A stretch of 46,265 bases of DNA from a virus, in the IMG/VR virus record IMGVR_UViG_3300045738_000193, positions 1 to 46,265 of that record; one strand, 5' to 3'. The notes beneath the pieces are model-generated. The model did no database searches. It saw only the letters and a list, made by a program, of their open reading frames with translations, and was not told where the DNA came from. Position 1 is the first letter of the stretch. Each line of letters starts with the position of its first letter. The translations under genes were made by a program, and so were the position numbers. This document shows positions 24,766-31,512 of this stretch, piece after piece.

Positions 24766-25035
24766 TTAGTAGTCGCTACTATTGGATTGTATATTCCATA
24801 CAACCCAGCTTTCCATGCAGTGATGCTCACCTACTATGAAGTCGATATATCTTACTAGGTTATGCTTGCCATCACGTTTCCTCTGCCAACTCCGAGCACT
24901 TAGGGTCTGGTATGCATGACCCCCCGCCATTACGCTTAGTAGGATACTCATGGCCAGCCCTACCCTTAGTAGGTAGCGGGGTATAGGACCAGTCATCGCA
25001 TGGGTCATCTGTTGTTTCAGGTTTACTATCCACAT
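24766..25035 (-). CDS. Small membrane-associated hypothetical protein
   Basis: 89 residues. Residues about 19-40 (PRYLLRVGLAMSILLSVMAGG) form one hydrophobic segment after a short polar N-terminus, followed by a basic then mixed C-terminal part with two His and one Cys (EHHCMESW). An excellent ribosome site (GGAGGAG five bases before the ATG) lies in the 3' end of the upstream gene, which it overlaps by 10 bases. Unknown function, and the topology is not certain. Confidence 0.6.
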   Translation of the reverse strand: MWIVNLKQQMTHAMTGPIPRYLLRVGLAMSILLSVMAGGHAYQTLSARSWQRKRDGKHNLVRYIDFIVGEHHCMESWVVWNIQSNSSDY

Positions 25036-25205
25036 TTGTACTCCTCCACACTTAGTAGTTCAACTCGTTTTGTTTGCCCGTCTTGGTGTAATGATATAGC
25101 CCACTCAGCTGCATCAATCCATCCATCTGGGATTCTAGGGTGTGGGTCAACCGTGCATTTACGCACGGTATCCCCTGCCATCACAGACACTATGTATCTA
25201 ACCAT
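25026..25205 (-). CDS. Small hypothetical protein (59 aa)
   Basis: I place the start at ATG 25205 (MVRYIVSVMAGD), seven bases after the stop of the upstream gene. The longer frame from TTG 25262 would run back into that gene. It is a mixed beta-like sequence with DGWIDAAEWAISLHQDG, a pattern seen in small DNA-metabolism or regulatory phage proteins but not diagnostic. The ribosome site is weak (GGGTGATGGG). No function assigned. Confidence 0.5.
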   Translation of the reverse strand: MVRYIVSVMAGDTVRKCTVDPHPRIPDGWIDAAEWAISLHQDGQTKRVELLSVEEYKCG

Positions 25206-25212
25206 ATGCCCA

Positions 25213-25434
25213 TCACCCAGCAAAGTGGTGTAGCTGCTTAGGCTTGCTATGCTTGTGCTCAATGTAGAGAGAGCGTAAGCCTAGGTGGTAGCCTGTCATA
25301 ACTGAACCCTTGGATACATTAAACCTACGCTTGATGGTACTACGCCTACGGTACAGTCCCTTCTTGCCTAGGAAGTTGAAGCGGAACCCTTTGGTCTTAT
25401 CATTCAGGGGCTTAGTTGTGATACATATAAACAT
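25213..25434 (-). CDS. Small basic hypothetical protein (73 aa)
   Basis: Start at ATG 25434 (MFICITTKPL), with AAAGGA about nine bases upstream. The longer frame would begin in a (GTT)n tract and encode poly-Asn, so I reject it. The protein is very basic (GFRFNFLGKKGLYRRRSTIKRRF), compatible with nucleic-acid binding. It is the first gene after the promoter at 25547-25575 and the palindromic element at 25481. Confidence 0.6.
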   Translation of the reverse strand: MFICITTKPLNDKTKGFRFNFLGKKGLYRRRSTIKRRFNVSKGSVMTGYHLGLRSLYIEHKHSKPKQLHHFAG

Positions 25435-25480
25435 GGTATGTGTATTCCTTTCAGTTGTGTTGTTGTTGTTGTTGTTAAAA

Positions 25481-25504
25481 TTAAGTCCCACATAGGACCT
25501 ATTT
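25481..25504. promoter_or_regulatory. Palindromic GTCC-N6-GGAC element, copy B
   Basis: TTAAGTCCCACATAGGACCTATTT, core 25485-25498, in the leader between the -10 at 25547 and the gene starting at 25434. It is followed on the gene side by a GTT repeat. Identical to copy D over more than 20 bases. Confidence 0.8.
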
Positions 25505-25546
25505 AATTTGTATTCTACTATACGTGCTTAGTAGTATTACTACCCC

Positions 25547-25575
25547 CTTATAGGGCATCCTTAGCATCCTGTCAA
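25547..25575 (-). promoter_or_regulatory. Sigma70-like early promoter
   Basis: On the minus strand TTGACA (25570-25575), a 17-base spacer, TATAAG (25547-25552), in the gene-free stretch after the peptidase gene. It would drive the small genes, integrase and beyond. Confidence 0.75.
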
Positions 25576-25609
25576 GGGGCATATTAAATTTAGGTAGGGA
25601 TTGTAATAA

Positions 25610-26512
25610 TCATACTGCCTCCTGCAAAAAGTATGGGTCATCCAAGGCCAGTTCTTCGAGGATAGAAGTGTAACTGAGGCCATAGGACCGAAGAAGGTCA
25701 GCCACCTCGCTAGGGTTATTCTTAATCAAGTCAGTCATAGGGTCGCTGTAGTAATCATCATCATCAGAGTATTGATCCCACCACCAGCTAGTCTTGTAAT
25801 CGGCAGGGTCACGAGCAATAACTATCTTAGACCAATCAGCCGCAACCAGTGCGTCTCTAAGCTGAATAGCAAAGTAAAAATCCTGCTCTTCCTTATTCGT
25901 ATGCTGGCTATAGTAACCAACGCTTATGTTGGTACACTCAGCAACCACCGCAGCGTACTCATTTGAGTCCGTGTATGATCCACCAGCGTCAGCCTCCATA
26001 GTCATACCAGTGGCTTCAGCGAAGGATAGGGCGAACTTCTCGGAAGCTGTTCGAACCCCCATCTGGTGCGTTATGATCGACTTTGTACCCTTACGATCAA
26101 AGGAGATCGCAGCTTCAATCCGTTCAAGCCACTTAGGGTTGCCTAGGACAAGCGCCGTTGAACCTTGACACCCTAGTTCCTCGGCGGCGTGAACCACGTA
26201 GATACCAGGAACCCTAGCTTCAATCATCTCAAGGATTAACCATACGCCTGTTGTACAGTCGGCCCCAAGACAGTTAGCGTCAGATGTGATGAAGCCATTC
26301 TTGGATACGATCACCTTCTGGAACCCGCCCATCCTATGAACGGTGTCGTGGTGAGCCATGAAAGCGAGGGTGCTCCCCTCACCTACCTCAAGGATGTAGT
26401 TACCGTGGATGTCAGGATCACCGAAGACAGGATCAAGATACTTCTCGCAAAACAAGTCTTGTTCGAGTGAGCCTTCGGGGCGACAGTATGTTAACATTTC
26501 AAGCAGCTTCAT
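25610..26512 (-). CDS. M20/M28-type zinc metallopeptidase-like protein
   Basis: 300 residues. The di-zinc peptidase pattern is complete in order: FMAHHDTVH (H54 or H55 and D56), CLGADCTTGV (D85 in the position of the bridging Asp), VVHAAEELGCQG (E111 general base, E112 ligand), AISFDRKG (D139) and GYYSQHTNKEE (H204). It probably removes amino acids from peptides in the cytoplasm, as no signal peptide is seen. The C-terminal 70 residues are Asp/Tyr-rich and extra to the fold. GGGAGG lies six bases before the start inside the upstream gene, which overlaps it by 14 bases. Codon and base use (many GAT/GAC, CGC, GATC) differ from the flanking phage genes. Confidence 0.8.
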   Translation of the reverse strand: MKLLEMLTYCRPEGSLEQDLFCEKYLDPVFGDPDIHGNYILEVGEGSTLAFMAHHDTVHRMGGFQKVIVSKNGFITSDANCLGADCTTGVWLILEMIEARVPGIYVVHAAEELGCQGSTALVLGNPKWLERIEAAISFDRKGTKSIITHQMGVRTASEKFALSFAEATGMTMEADAGGSYTDSNEYAAVVAECTNISVGYYSQHTNKEEQDFYFAIQLRDALVAADWSKIVIARDPADYKTSWWWDQYSDDDDYYSDPMTDLIKNNPSEVADLLRSYGLSYTSILEELALDDPYFLQEAV

Positions 26513-27869
26513 TGAGTGCCTCCCATTCAGATGTTTCAGTATTTTCTATGAGGCCAGCATCTTCAGCTTGCCCTTGTGTACACACGCCACCATCGGCGAG
26601 TACAACCATGTCGTCATTATGATAGATCTTATTGTCATAATCAGAGATGAAGTAGTCTTCCTCGAACTGCTTCGTAGTGATGTAGGACTTGTCGGGTAAC
26701 TGCTCAGTGTTAGGCAAGCACCATAACGAACCATCCTTAACCAAGACAGCGTTAGCCTCTACGGCAGCGTCACACCAATACTCTGTGCTGCGCATACCAC
26801 GCCAATCCACAAAAACTTCGTTACGCTCACTGTTGTGATAGTATTCCTCGTAATACTCACAGTGGAAGTAGTTAGTATTAAAGCAGTCTTCACAGTAAGT
26901 GTCCTCAGTGTCAGGGCCGAACAGAACGGAATCGTGATCCATCCCACTACCACAGTCACAGCAACAAAAAGGCGTACCGTTGAGAAGCCCTTCGTAATCA
27001 CAGGCCGAGATCGCACCATCTTCTAAGATAACGAGATGCTTACCGACGTGTTCCACCCTCCGTGGTTCAAGGTCGAGGTAAGGTGCATAGTATGCGCCCT
27101 TACCATTTTCATGAGCGTTTAACTTAGCACCTATCCACCCATTATCTGCAGATGCACCATATATTGCCCCCCGTTTCTTTAGTTCAGCCTCAAGGACATT
27201 CATGGCCCCCTCGGACACTCCATAGATAAAGGAAGCAACACAGGGGTCATTGCGGATGACGCAGCGAGAAGCAATACGTCCATCCGAAGTCTCAGTCCAA
27301 AGCATTGTGAAGTCACCGCTTGCATAACAAGCTACGGGGTGGACATCGAGATGTTCGAAGTCATAGCGCATACAAGAAGAGCTAGAAGACTTCCTCCACC
27401 AAGTAGTGTTTGGGTTAGCCATAGGTGCTTGTTCATGTGAATAGGCTCGAATGAAGTCACCAGCTTTGGACCCTGAATACAACGTGTATGCGTCACTAGT
27501 TGTAATGTAGGTTTCACGGTAGTAATCCACGAGTACTTCGAGTTGGTGACTTGCCAACCAAGGGAACATACGCATGAGCATACGACCTGGCTTGCCCCGC
27601 AACCGCTTCCTCGGGCCTTGGTCAAAGCATTTACGATCAGGGTATATTGAGAGCATCTCTGGCTTTTCTGTAGAGGGCCGTGGGGCATACATCATACAGA
27701 TCACTGCATCGGCATTAAACATCTTCACCAGATCGCCGGAGTTCATGGTCTCAGTCATGGTCCAATGTGGAAGCGTCTTCATAAGATAGTGTTCAAAGTC
27801 ATGGATTTTTCGAGCAAAAGACGGGGTGTCCCCCCACGCCTTAATGATTTCTTCCCTAGATTTAGTCAT
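26499..27869 (-). CDS. Large hypothetical protein with Cys-rich zinc-binding segment
   Basis: 456 residues from the ATG at 27869, chosen because AAGGAG lies six bases upstream; the frame is open back to 27917. The N-terminal 120 residues are basic and helical (RKRLRGKPGRMLMRMFPWL). The middle holds SEGAMNVLEAELKKRGA-type helices. Around residues 305-345 are eight cysteines (FCCCDCGSG, YCEDCF, FHCEYYEEYYH), probably a treble-clef or double zinc ribbon. A second acidic Tyr/Asp-rich half follows. The family is not recognised. It is coupled by a 14-base overlap to the metallopeptidase and shares its distinct base composition, so the two probably entered together. Confidence 0.6.
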   Translation of the reverse strand: MTKSREEIIKAWGDTPSFARKIHDFEHYLMKTLPHWTMTETMNSGDLVKMFNADAVICMMYAPRPSTEKPEMLSIYPDRKCFDQGPRKRLRGKPGRMLMRMFPWLASHQLEVLVDYYRETYITTSDAYTLYSGSKAGDFIRAYSHEQAPMANPNTTWWRKSSSSSCMRYDFEHLDVHPVACYASGDFTMLWTETSDGRIASRCVIRNDPCVASFIYGVSEGAMNVLEAELKKRGAIYGASADNGWIGAKLNAHENGKGAYYAPYLDLEPRRVEHVGKHLVILEDGAISACDYEGLLNGTPFCCCDCGSGMDHDSVLFGPDTEDTYCEDCFNTNYFHCEYYEEYYHNSERNEVFVDWRGMRSTEYWCDAAVEANAVLVKDGSLWCLPNTEQLPDKSYITTKQFEEDYFISDYDNKIYHNDDMVVLADGGVCTQGQAEDAGLIENTETSEWEALNEAA

Positions 27870-28233
27870 GATAAACTCCTTCCAAATACCTAAAGCCCTC
27901 ATGGACCTCATAAACATCCAAAAATACTACTTCTACACCTATTCGAAGTAGGTAATCCCTGTCATGCTCACCAGAATACTGGGGTAGCTTCTCTAATTTC
28001 CAACGCCGTGCAACAAAGGCTAGAATGTTTTCCCTGCCCTTGTGATCTTCAAATTCTATCTCGCCGCCGCCGTCGTAAGTTTCTGACCAGTACGCATGGT
28101 TCCTACCATCATACCTCACTATAAAATTGGCCCCATCTATAATAAAGTGCACATCCTCCGTCTCTAGTACTCCCTCTCGACTTTGCCAATTACATAAAAA
28201 GCGCATGCCATCAGGGCCAATTTTAATAGTCAT
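27862..28233 (-). CDS. Hypothetical protein
   Basis: 123 residues, acidic and aromatic, predicted mainly beta strand in the first 75 residues (GVLETEDVHFIIDGANFIVRYD) then helical. No motif is recognised. GGAG eight bases before the ATG supports the start. Its stop overlaps the start of the Cys-rich gene by eight bases, so it is part of the same transcript. Confidence 0.6.
   Translation of the reverse strand: MTIKIGPDGMRFLCNWQSREGVLETEDVHFIIDGANFIVRYDGRNHAYWSETYDGGGEIEFEDHKGRENILAFVARRWKLEKLPQYSGEHDRDYLLRIGVEVVFLDVYEVHEGFRYLEGVYHD
27876..27881 (-). promoter_or_regulatory. AAGGAG ribosome binding site fixing the start at 27869
   Basis: AAGGAG six bases before ATG 27869 on the minus strand. 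It argues against the in-frame upstream start codons at 27911 and 27917. Confidence 0.7.
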
Positions 28234-28268
28234 CGCATTTCTCCATTTCTGTTTTACAGGGTTGGGGT

Positions 28269-28433
28269 TTATTGGGGTGTGAATAAAGTCACTGTTACTT
28301 CGTGACCCTCTTCTCTAGCTTCATATGCAAGAGCCAGATCTTCACTGGCCTCCTCGCTTCCTTTTTCAGAGGTCCACACTGTTGGTAGCTCCCCTATGTA
28401 GTGTATCTCAACTACTTGCATTACTGCTGACAT
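28269..28433 (-). CDS. Small acidic hypothetical protein (54 aa)
   Basis: Frame MSAVMQVVEIHYIGELPTVW... ending TVTLFTPQ, with a Glu/Ala-rich helix in the middle and strand-like ends. It begins three bases after the upstream stop (TGAAAAATG) with AGGA about 10 bases before the ATG. Unrecognised. Confidence 0.6.
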   Translation of the reverse strand: MSAVMQVVEIHYIGELPTVWTSEKGSEEASEDLALAYEAREEGHEVTVTLFTPQ

Positions 28434-28436
28434 TTT

Positions 28437-28619
28437 TCAATTTTCCTCTTCGATAAGGTCATTACACAAAGTCATTACATCTTCTATCGAGTACGCAGCT
28501 TCCTCGTGTCTATTGCAAGCAATCATAAGCATTGCAAACTCTATCTTGAATTTGATACGCTCCGCCTTGCTCTTAACCTGCTCTTTATACGAGGCCATTC
28601 TTATTTTTTCTTTAGACAT
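28437..28619 (-). CDS. Small helical hypothetical protein (60 aa)
   Basis: Start at ATG 28619 (MSKEKIRMASYK) because GGGAG lies eight bases upstream. The frame is open back to 28724 but that part overlaps the end of the upstream gene. Lys-rich N-terminus, then FKIEFAMLMIACNRHEEAAYSIEDVMTLCNDLIEEEN, two amphipathic helices. It resembles in layout the C-terminal half of the 75-residue protein at 11036 (SLNISIEDAFTLLEQ), so the two may be distant paralogues. Function unknown. Confidence 0.6.
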   Translation of the reverse strand: MSKEKIRMASYKEQVKSKAERIKFKIEFAMLMIACNRHEEAAYSIEDVMTLCNDLIEEEN

Positions 28620-28632
28620 TTGGTATCTCCCT

Positions 28633-29094
28633 TCATGGTTGTAGTTTTTTATACGGTTCAGATGGCTGGTAGTAGTGGTATGGCTTAGGCCTAGCAATAA
28701 AGTATATCCCTCGCTCAATATCATACGTCCAGCTATTTTTTTCCATCGCTACGTGGGCAGGTGCTTCTTGAAGCAGTCCTAGGTATTCCTCAGGCCTGTC
28801 ATCTGCATAGGTCAGGACTGCACTACTGTAATTCGAATCACTGAATTGCATAAAACAATCTTGTTTATCTACATAACCCGCAGGGACTACAAGGGAATCA
28901 AAATCACGTGTAAGCAGGCAGTATGAATTTTCTAGGTGAACACGTCCTGTCACACTATCACGCCATGAACCTATATAGTGGCGCATCTTACTGTCAATTT
29001 TACCCATGTTCTTATAGTTATCTACGAGACGCAAGAACCGTTTCACTGTACCAGTATCATGTGAATTGTCGATAGCGAAGATTGTATATTTCAT
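28633..29094 (-). CDS. Hypothetical protein
   Basis: 153 residues, mixed alpha/beta, Tyr-rich C-terminus ending in a PKPYHYYQPSEPYKKLQP-type tail. No family recognised. AAGGA lies 10 bases before the ATG. It follows a 130-base leader with a promoter and one copy of the palindromic element, so it heads its own transcription segment. Confidence 0.6.
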   Translation of the reverse strand: MKYTIFAIDNSHDTGTVKRFLRLVDNYKNMGKIDSKMRHYIGSWRDSVTGRVHLENSYCLLTRDFDSLVVPAGYVDKQDCFMQFSDSNYSSAVLTYADDRPEEYLGLLQEAPAHVAMEKNSWTYDIERGIYFIARPKPYHYYQPSEPYKKLQP

Positions 29095-29127
29095 AGCCTA
29101 GTTTCCTTGTATGTTTTAGTTGAAAAG

Positions 29128-29153
29128 TTAAGTCCTATATGGGACCTATTTTT
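29128..29153. promoter_or_regulatory. Palindromic GTCC-N6-GGAC element, copy C
   Basis: TTAAGTCCTATATGGGACC followed by a T-rich run, core 29132-29145, about 35 bases before the start of the gene at 29094 and 50 bases after the candidate -10 at 29195. Confidence 0.75.
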
Positions 29154-29194
29154 AATCTCAATTTCATCACATCAATTTCATGTGTATATACCCT

Positions 29195-29223
29195 ACATTA
29201 AATCAGAGAATCAGGTCTGTCAA
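29195..29223 (-). promoter_or_regulatory. Candidate sigma70-like early promoter
   Basis: On the minus strand TTGACA (29218-29223), a 17-base spacer, TAATGT (29195-29200). Perfect -35 with a poor -10. It lies at the end of the gene at 29229 and upstream of the gene at 29094. Confidence 0.45.
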
Positions 29224-29228
29224 CCCTG

Positions 29229-29435
29229 TCACTTTAAAGTTTTTAATCTGAAAACATTCGGGCTTCTATCAATACTTTTAGCATTGCGTAGAGCCTCCAC
29301 ACGCCTATGTAGGGCGGCGAGTCTATGTTTTGTGGGTAGGTATACCTTGGGCTTACGCATAGCAGCTTGTAGCGCAGGTATAGACACATAAACATTCTTT
29401 ATTGACATGCGTATAGGTGTCCATGATTTTTGCAT
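29229..29435 (-). CDS. Small basic hypothetical protein (68 aa)
   Basis: Start at ATG 29435 (MQKSWTPIRMSIKNV), with GAGG about 10 bases upstream; an in-frame start at 29474 lacks a ribosome site. The protein is basic and helical (HRLAALHRRVEALRNAKSIDRS), possibly nucleic-acid binding. Function unknown. Confidence 0.55.
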   Translation of the reverse strand: MQKSWTPIRMSIKNVYVSIPALQAAMRKPKVYLPTKHRLAALHRRVEALRNAKSIDRSPNVFRLKTLK

Positions 29436-29480
29436 AACAAAAGTCCTCTGATGTATATATTTATATATAAGCATAACTTT

Positions 29481-29506
29481 AGAGACACTGCGGATACAGT
29501 GCCTCT
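29481..29506. terminator. Hairpin after the first early gene
   Basis: AGAGACACTG, a six-base loop, CAGTGCCTCT: a 10-bp stem with one mismatch or wobble. No T-run follows on either strand (an AT-rich stretch lies on the minus side), so it may be an attenuator, a factor-dependent terminator or an RNA-processing site. Confidence 0.4.
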
Positions 29507-29532
29507 ATATGTTCATAGCTATGTGCTACCCT

Positions 29533-30171
29533 TTAGGCAGCTTTTGCTGCACGGTATGCGTCCGCTTCTGCTTTGGTTTGTTTAGCTTTAGCGGTGGACT
29601 CAGTAGCTTGTTCTTGGCTGCGAAGCAAGATTTCTACCACGTCCATGATGTCCACGTTTGCAGTTTTACATGCTACAGACACGGCGGCAGCGATTTGTGT
29701 AGGTGTTTGCAATTTCGCTGCCTGTTGTTTGGCAACCTGTTCTTTGACTGCCTTAGGTGCATAATTTGGTTCTTCCCCTGTAGCATCTGCAACAGCTTTG
29801 CTGGCCTCACGCATTGCATTTTGCAGTGCACATATTGAAGTAATCTTTTTGCCAGTAGACTTCACGAATTCAACAGCCTCATCACGGTTATCGGAGAGCC
29901 ATAGAGCCTCAGCCCTACGGCGCTTATCTATGACATTTAGACCGCAAGCTTTTAGGCGAGGCGATGTTATACGACTTTTCCCTTCAGGAAGTTCTGCACG
30001 TAGAGTTTGCAAGAGTTGGCCTAACCGATAGTCGAACCCGCCCTCAGCTATGCTGACTTTAGTGCGCTTCACGTCGGCAGACTGCATTCGGTTGTACATG
30101 GTTGCCAAGGCCTTGCCTTCGGATTCAGCGGATGTATCAGATTTAACGGATGTTTTGGATTGCGTGGTCAT
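29533..30171 (-). CDS. First early gene: Ala/Lys-rich, possible DNA-binding protein
   Basis: 212 residues from ATG 30171 (MTTQSKTSVKSD), chosen for AAGGA nine bases upstream; the frame is open to 30258. The N-terminal 45 residues are Ser/Thr/Lys-rich. The middle (RLGQLLQTLRAELPEGKSRITSPRLKACGLNVIDKRRRAEALWL) reads as several helices with a basic turn. The C-terminus is Ala/Lys/Gln-rich and probably coiled coil (EQATESTAKAKQTKAEADAYRAAKAA). It is the gene nearest the divergent control region and so is probably expressed first. It could be a regulator or a host-takeover protein. No family recognised. Confidence 0.6.
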   Translation of the reverse strand: MTTQSKTSVKSDTSAESEGKALATMYNRMQSADVKRTKVSIAEGGFDYRLGQLLQTLRAELPEGKSRITSPRLKACGLNVIDKRRRAEALWLSDNRDEAVEFVKSTGKKITSICALQNAMREASKAVADATGEEPNYAPKAVKEQVAKQQAAKLQTPTQIAAAVSVACKTANVDIMDVVEILLRSQEQATESTAKAKQTKAEADAYRAAKAA

Positions 30172-30305
30172 TGTGTTTATCCTTCGGATTTTTACAGGTT
30201 CAAGGGATTTGACCCGTTTCGATTCCCTAGTTCTTTCATGGCTGGATTTGATTGTCAAGTAAATAATTTTTTATAGGTCCGAATTAATATTTACCCCTTA
30301 GGGTA

Positions 30306-30329
30306 TTAAGTCCCACATAGGACCTATTT
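30306..30329. promoter_or_regulatory. Palindromic GTCC-N6-GGAC element, copy D
   Basis: TTAAGTCCCACATAGGACC followed by ATTTT, core 30310-30323, in the leader of the first early gene. It matches copy B exactly through TTAAGTCCCACATAGGACCT. No promoter is visible at the 50-base distance seen for B and C. Confidence 0.8.
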
Positions 30330-30350
30330 TTTTGTATTGCCTCGTGATGC

Positions 30351-30456
30351 ATGCTTGTGAGCACATGTGCCTAGGCAAGTGCATGTTTGTGAGCACATAT
30401 GACCATGTAATTGATGGGGGTGTATATGCATAAAAATGCTTGTGAGCACAAATATG
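30351..30456. repeat. Three phased TTGTGAGCACA direct repeats
   Basis: ATGCTTGTGAGCACATGTG (30351), ATGTTTGTGAGCACATATG (30383) and ATGCTTGTGAGCACAAATATG (30436). Spacings are 32 and 53 bases, near whole numbers of helical turns, so bound proteins would lie on one face. Each core TGTGAGCACA is itself nearly palindromic. Confidence 0.8.
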
Positions 30457-30480
30457 TAAAACCGTCCGGTCAGTCGGTCA

Positions 30481-30508
30481 ATTATGGCGGCAACACATAG
30501 CGTATCAA
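30481..30508 (-). promoter_or_regulatory. Candidate early promoter
   Basis: On the minus strand TTGATA (30503-30508), a 16-base spacer, CATAAT (30481-30486). The three phased repeats begin about 25 bases downstream, as expected for operators of this promoter. Confidence 0.4.
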
Positions 30509-30936
30509 TTGCACTATACACTTAAGTGACTGTTATACATGTGCAATATATGTGCGTGGTGTACGTTATGTATACGCATGTGCACACCTTACCCAATTAT
30601 GCATGTGTGTTTTGTTGCGTGAGGGGTGCGAGGGCCACTGGGGGCCTGGGGGTACGTATATACACAACCCTACACAGATTAGAAATATGCACTGTTAACC
30701 AATATTGTTTAGACTGGGTATTGTTAACCCCAAAACACATGTAGACTACATACATGTATAGGGATCGTGTATCACAGCACATAAGCGGCGTGGTATTTAC
30801 AGTATTTAAGCGTAGACAACTGCCTAGATCCCCCCTATAGGAGCTGCGGCCTACACTATATGTGATATAATTGCAACACTATAGTATAATAATAGAAATG
30901 GGTGATAACTTTTTGTTACATTATAGTATTTAGTGC

Positions 30937-30965
30937 TTGACAGAAGTGAAAAAGTATGGTATAAC
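30937..30965 (+). promoter_or_regulatory. Sigma70-like promoter toward the late strand
   Basis: TTGACA (30937-30942), a 17-base spacer, TATAAC (30960-30965). The same hexamers with TATAACTAT context recur before the capsid gene. The leader to the first gene would include both 80-bp repeats. Confidence 0.7.
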
Positions 30966-31000
30966 TATTACTATAAGTAAGTAATTATAAGTTCTTCACT

Positions 31001-31160
31001 ATAATAATATCACTTGTAAATAAAAAACACTATAAGTATTACAGTAAGTATTATAATAAGTATTATAGTGTTCTTTATTTATAATAATATCACTTGTAAA
31101 TAAAAAACACTATAAGTATTACAGTAAGTACTACAGTAAGTATTATAATAAGTATTATAG
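31001..31160 (+). repeat. AT-rich 80-bp tandem repeat (candidate origin)
   Basis: 31001-31080 and 31081 onward are near-identical; the second copy carries an extra 12-base CTACAGTAAGTA. Within each copy the short unit AAGTATTA recurs and AACACTATAA pairs with TTATAGTGTT ten base pairs long across a 27-base loop (31026-31072). Extremely AT-rich, as in a DNA unwinding element. Confidence 0.85.
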
Positions 31161-31285
31161 TACCCCCCTCCCTTCCATTACCCGTACCTATTAAGTGTTC
31201 CTACGTAGAGTGTGCACTCTATGTGTAATAGACATAGATCAATTCGTAATTAATTTATACATTCTTGTAATAAAAGGCTCGGACA

Positions 31286-31504
31286 ATGGCTAAGAAATCT
31301 GTAAAAATATATACAGACAATGTTTTAGAAGAGTTCTACTCCCGCCTCGTCGACGGCAAGTCCACTAAAGATATTCATATTCCTCACAGCGATGTATTCT
31401 ATGTACGTGCTGCTGTAGAGGCCCACTATGGCAGATCCTTTACTTTAGAGCACGTAGAACGTAGCATGAAGTTAGAGGGTTGGCTAGACTCACACGAAAG
31501 GTAG
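31286..31504 (+). CDS. Small hypothetical protein, first late gene
   Basis: 72 residues, charged (SVKIYTDNVLEEFYSRLVDGKSTKDIHIP...HVERSMKLEGWLDSHER). A pattern of helix, DGKSTKDI turn and helix could be a small helix-turn-helix, as in some terminase-associated or regulatory proteins, but this is weak. AAAGG lies nine bases before the ATG. It heads the late transcript. Confidence 0.6.
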   Translation: MAKKSVKIYTDNVLEEFYSRLVDGKSTKDIHIPHSDVFYVRAAVEAHYGRSFTLEHVERSMKLEGWLDSHER

Positions 31505-31512
31505 CCTACACA

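Larger units (their letters stand above)
30172..31285. other. Divergent control region without genes; candidate replication origin
   Basis: About 1.1 kb between the early and late strands. From left to right it holds: an early leader; one palindromic GTCC-N6-GGAC element; three phased TGTGAGCACA repeats; a candidate early promoter; a stretch of alternating purine-pyrimidine sequence (about 30525-30615); a CTATA-rich area; a good late-direction promoter; two 80-bp AT-rich tandem repeats; and the leader of the first late gene. Short open frames here lack ribosome sites and are not credible genes. Confidence 0.7.

Noticed and set aside
25435-25491. Poly-Asn N-terminal extension of the gene at 25213
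   Set aside because: It comes from a GTT microsatellite in the leader, while a ribosome site points to the ATG at 25434.
16441-30285. A 13-base match (AATTCGGACCTAT at 16441 and inverted at 30273) considered as an attachment or inversion site
   Set aside because: Matches of 13 bases are expected by chance in a window of this size, and one copy lies inside the polymerase coding sequence.
30324-30782. Three open frames of 60-70 codons in the divergent region
   Set aside because: No ribosome sites, low-complexity Cys/His/Tyr/Val-rich products from repeat and alternating sequence, and they overlap each other on both strands.
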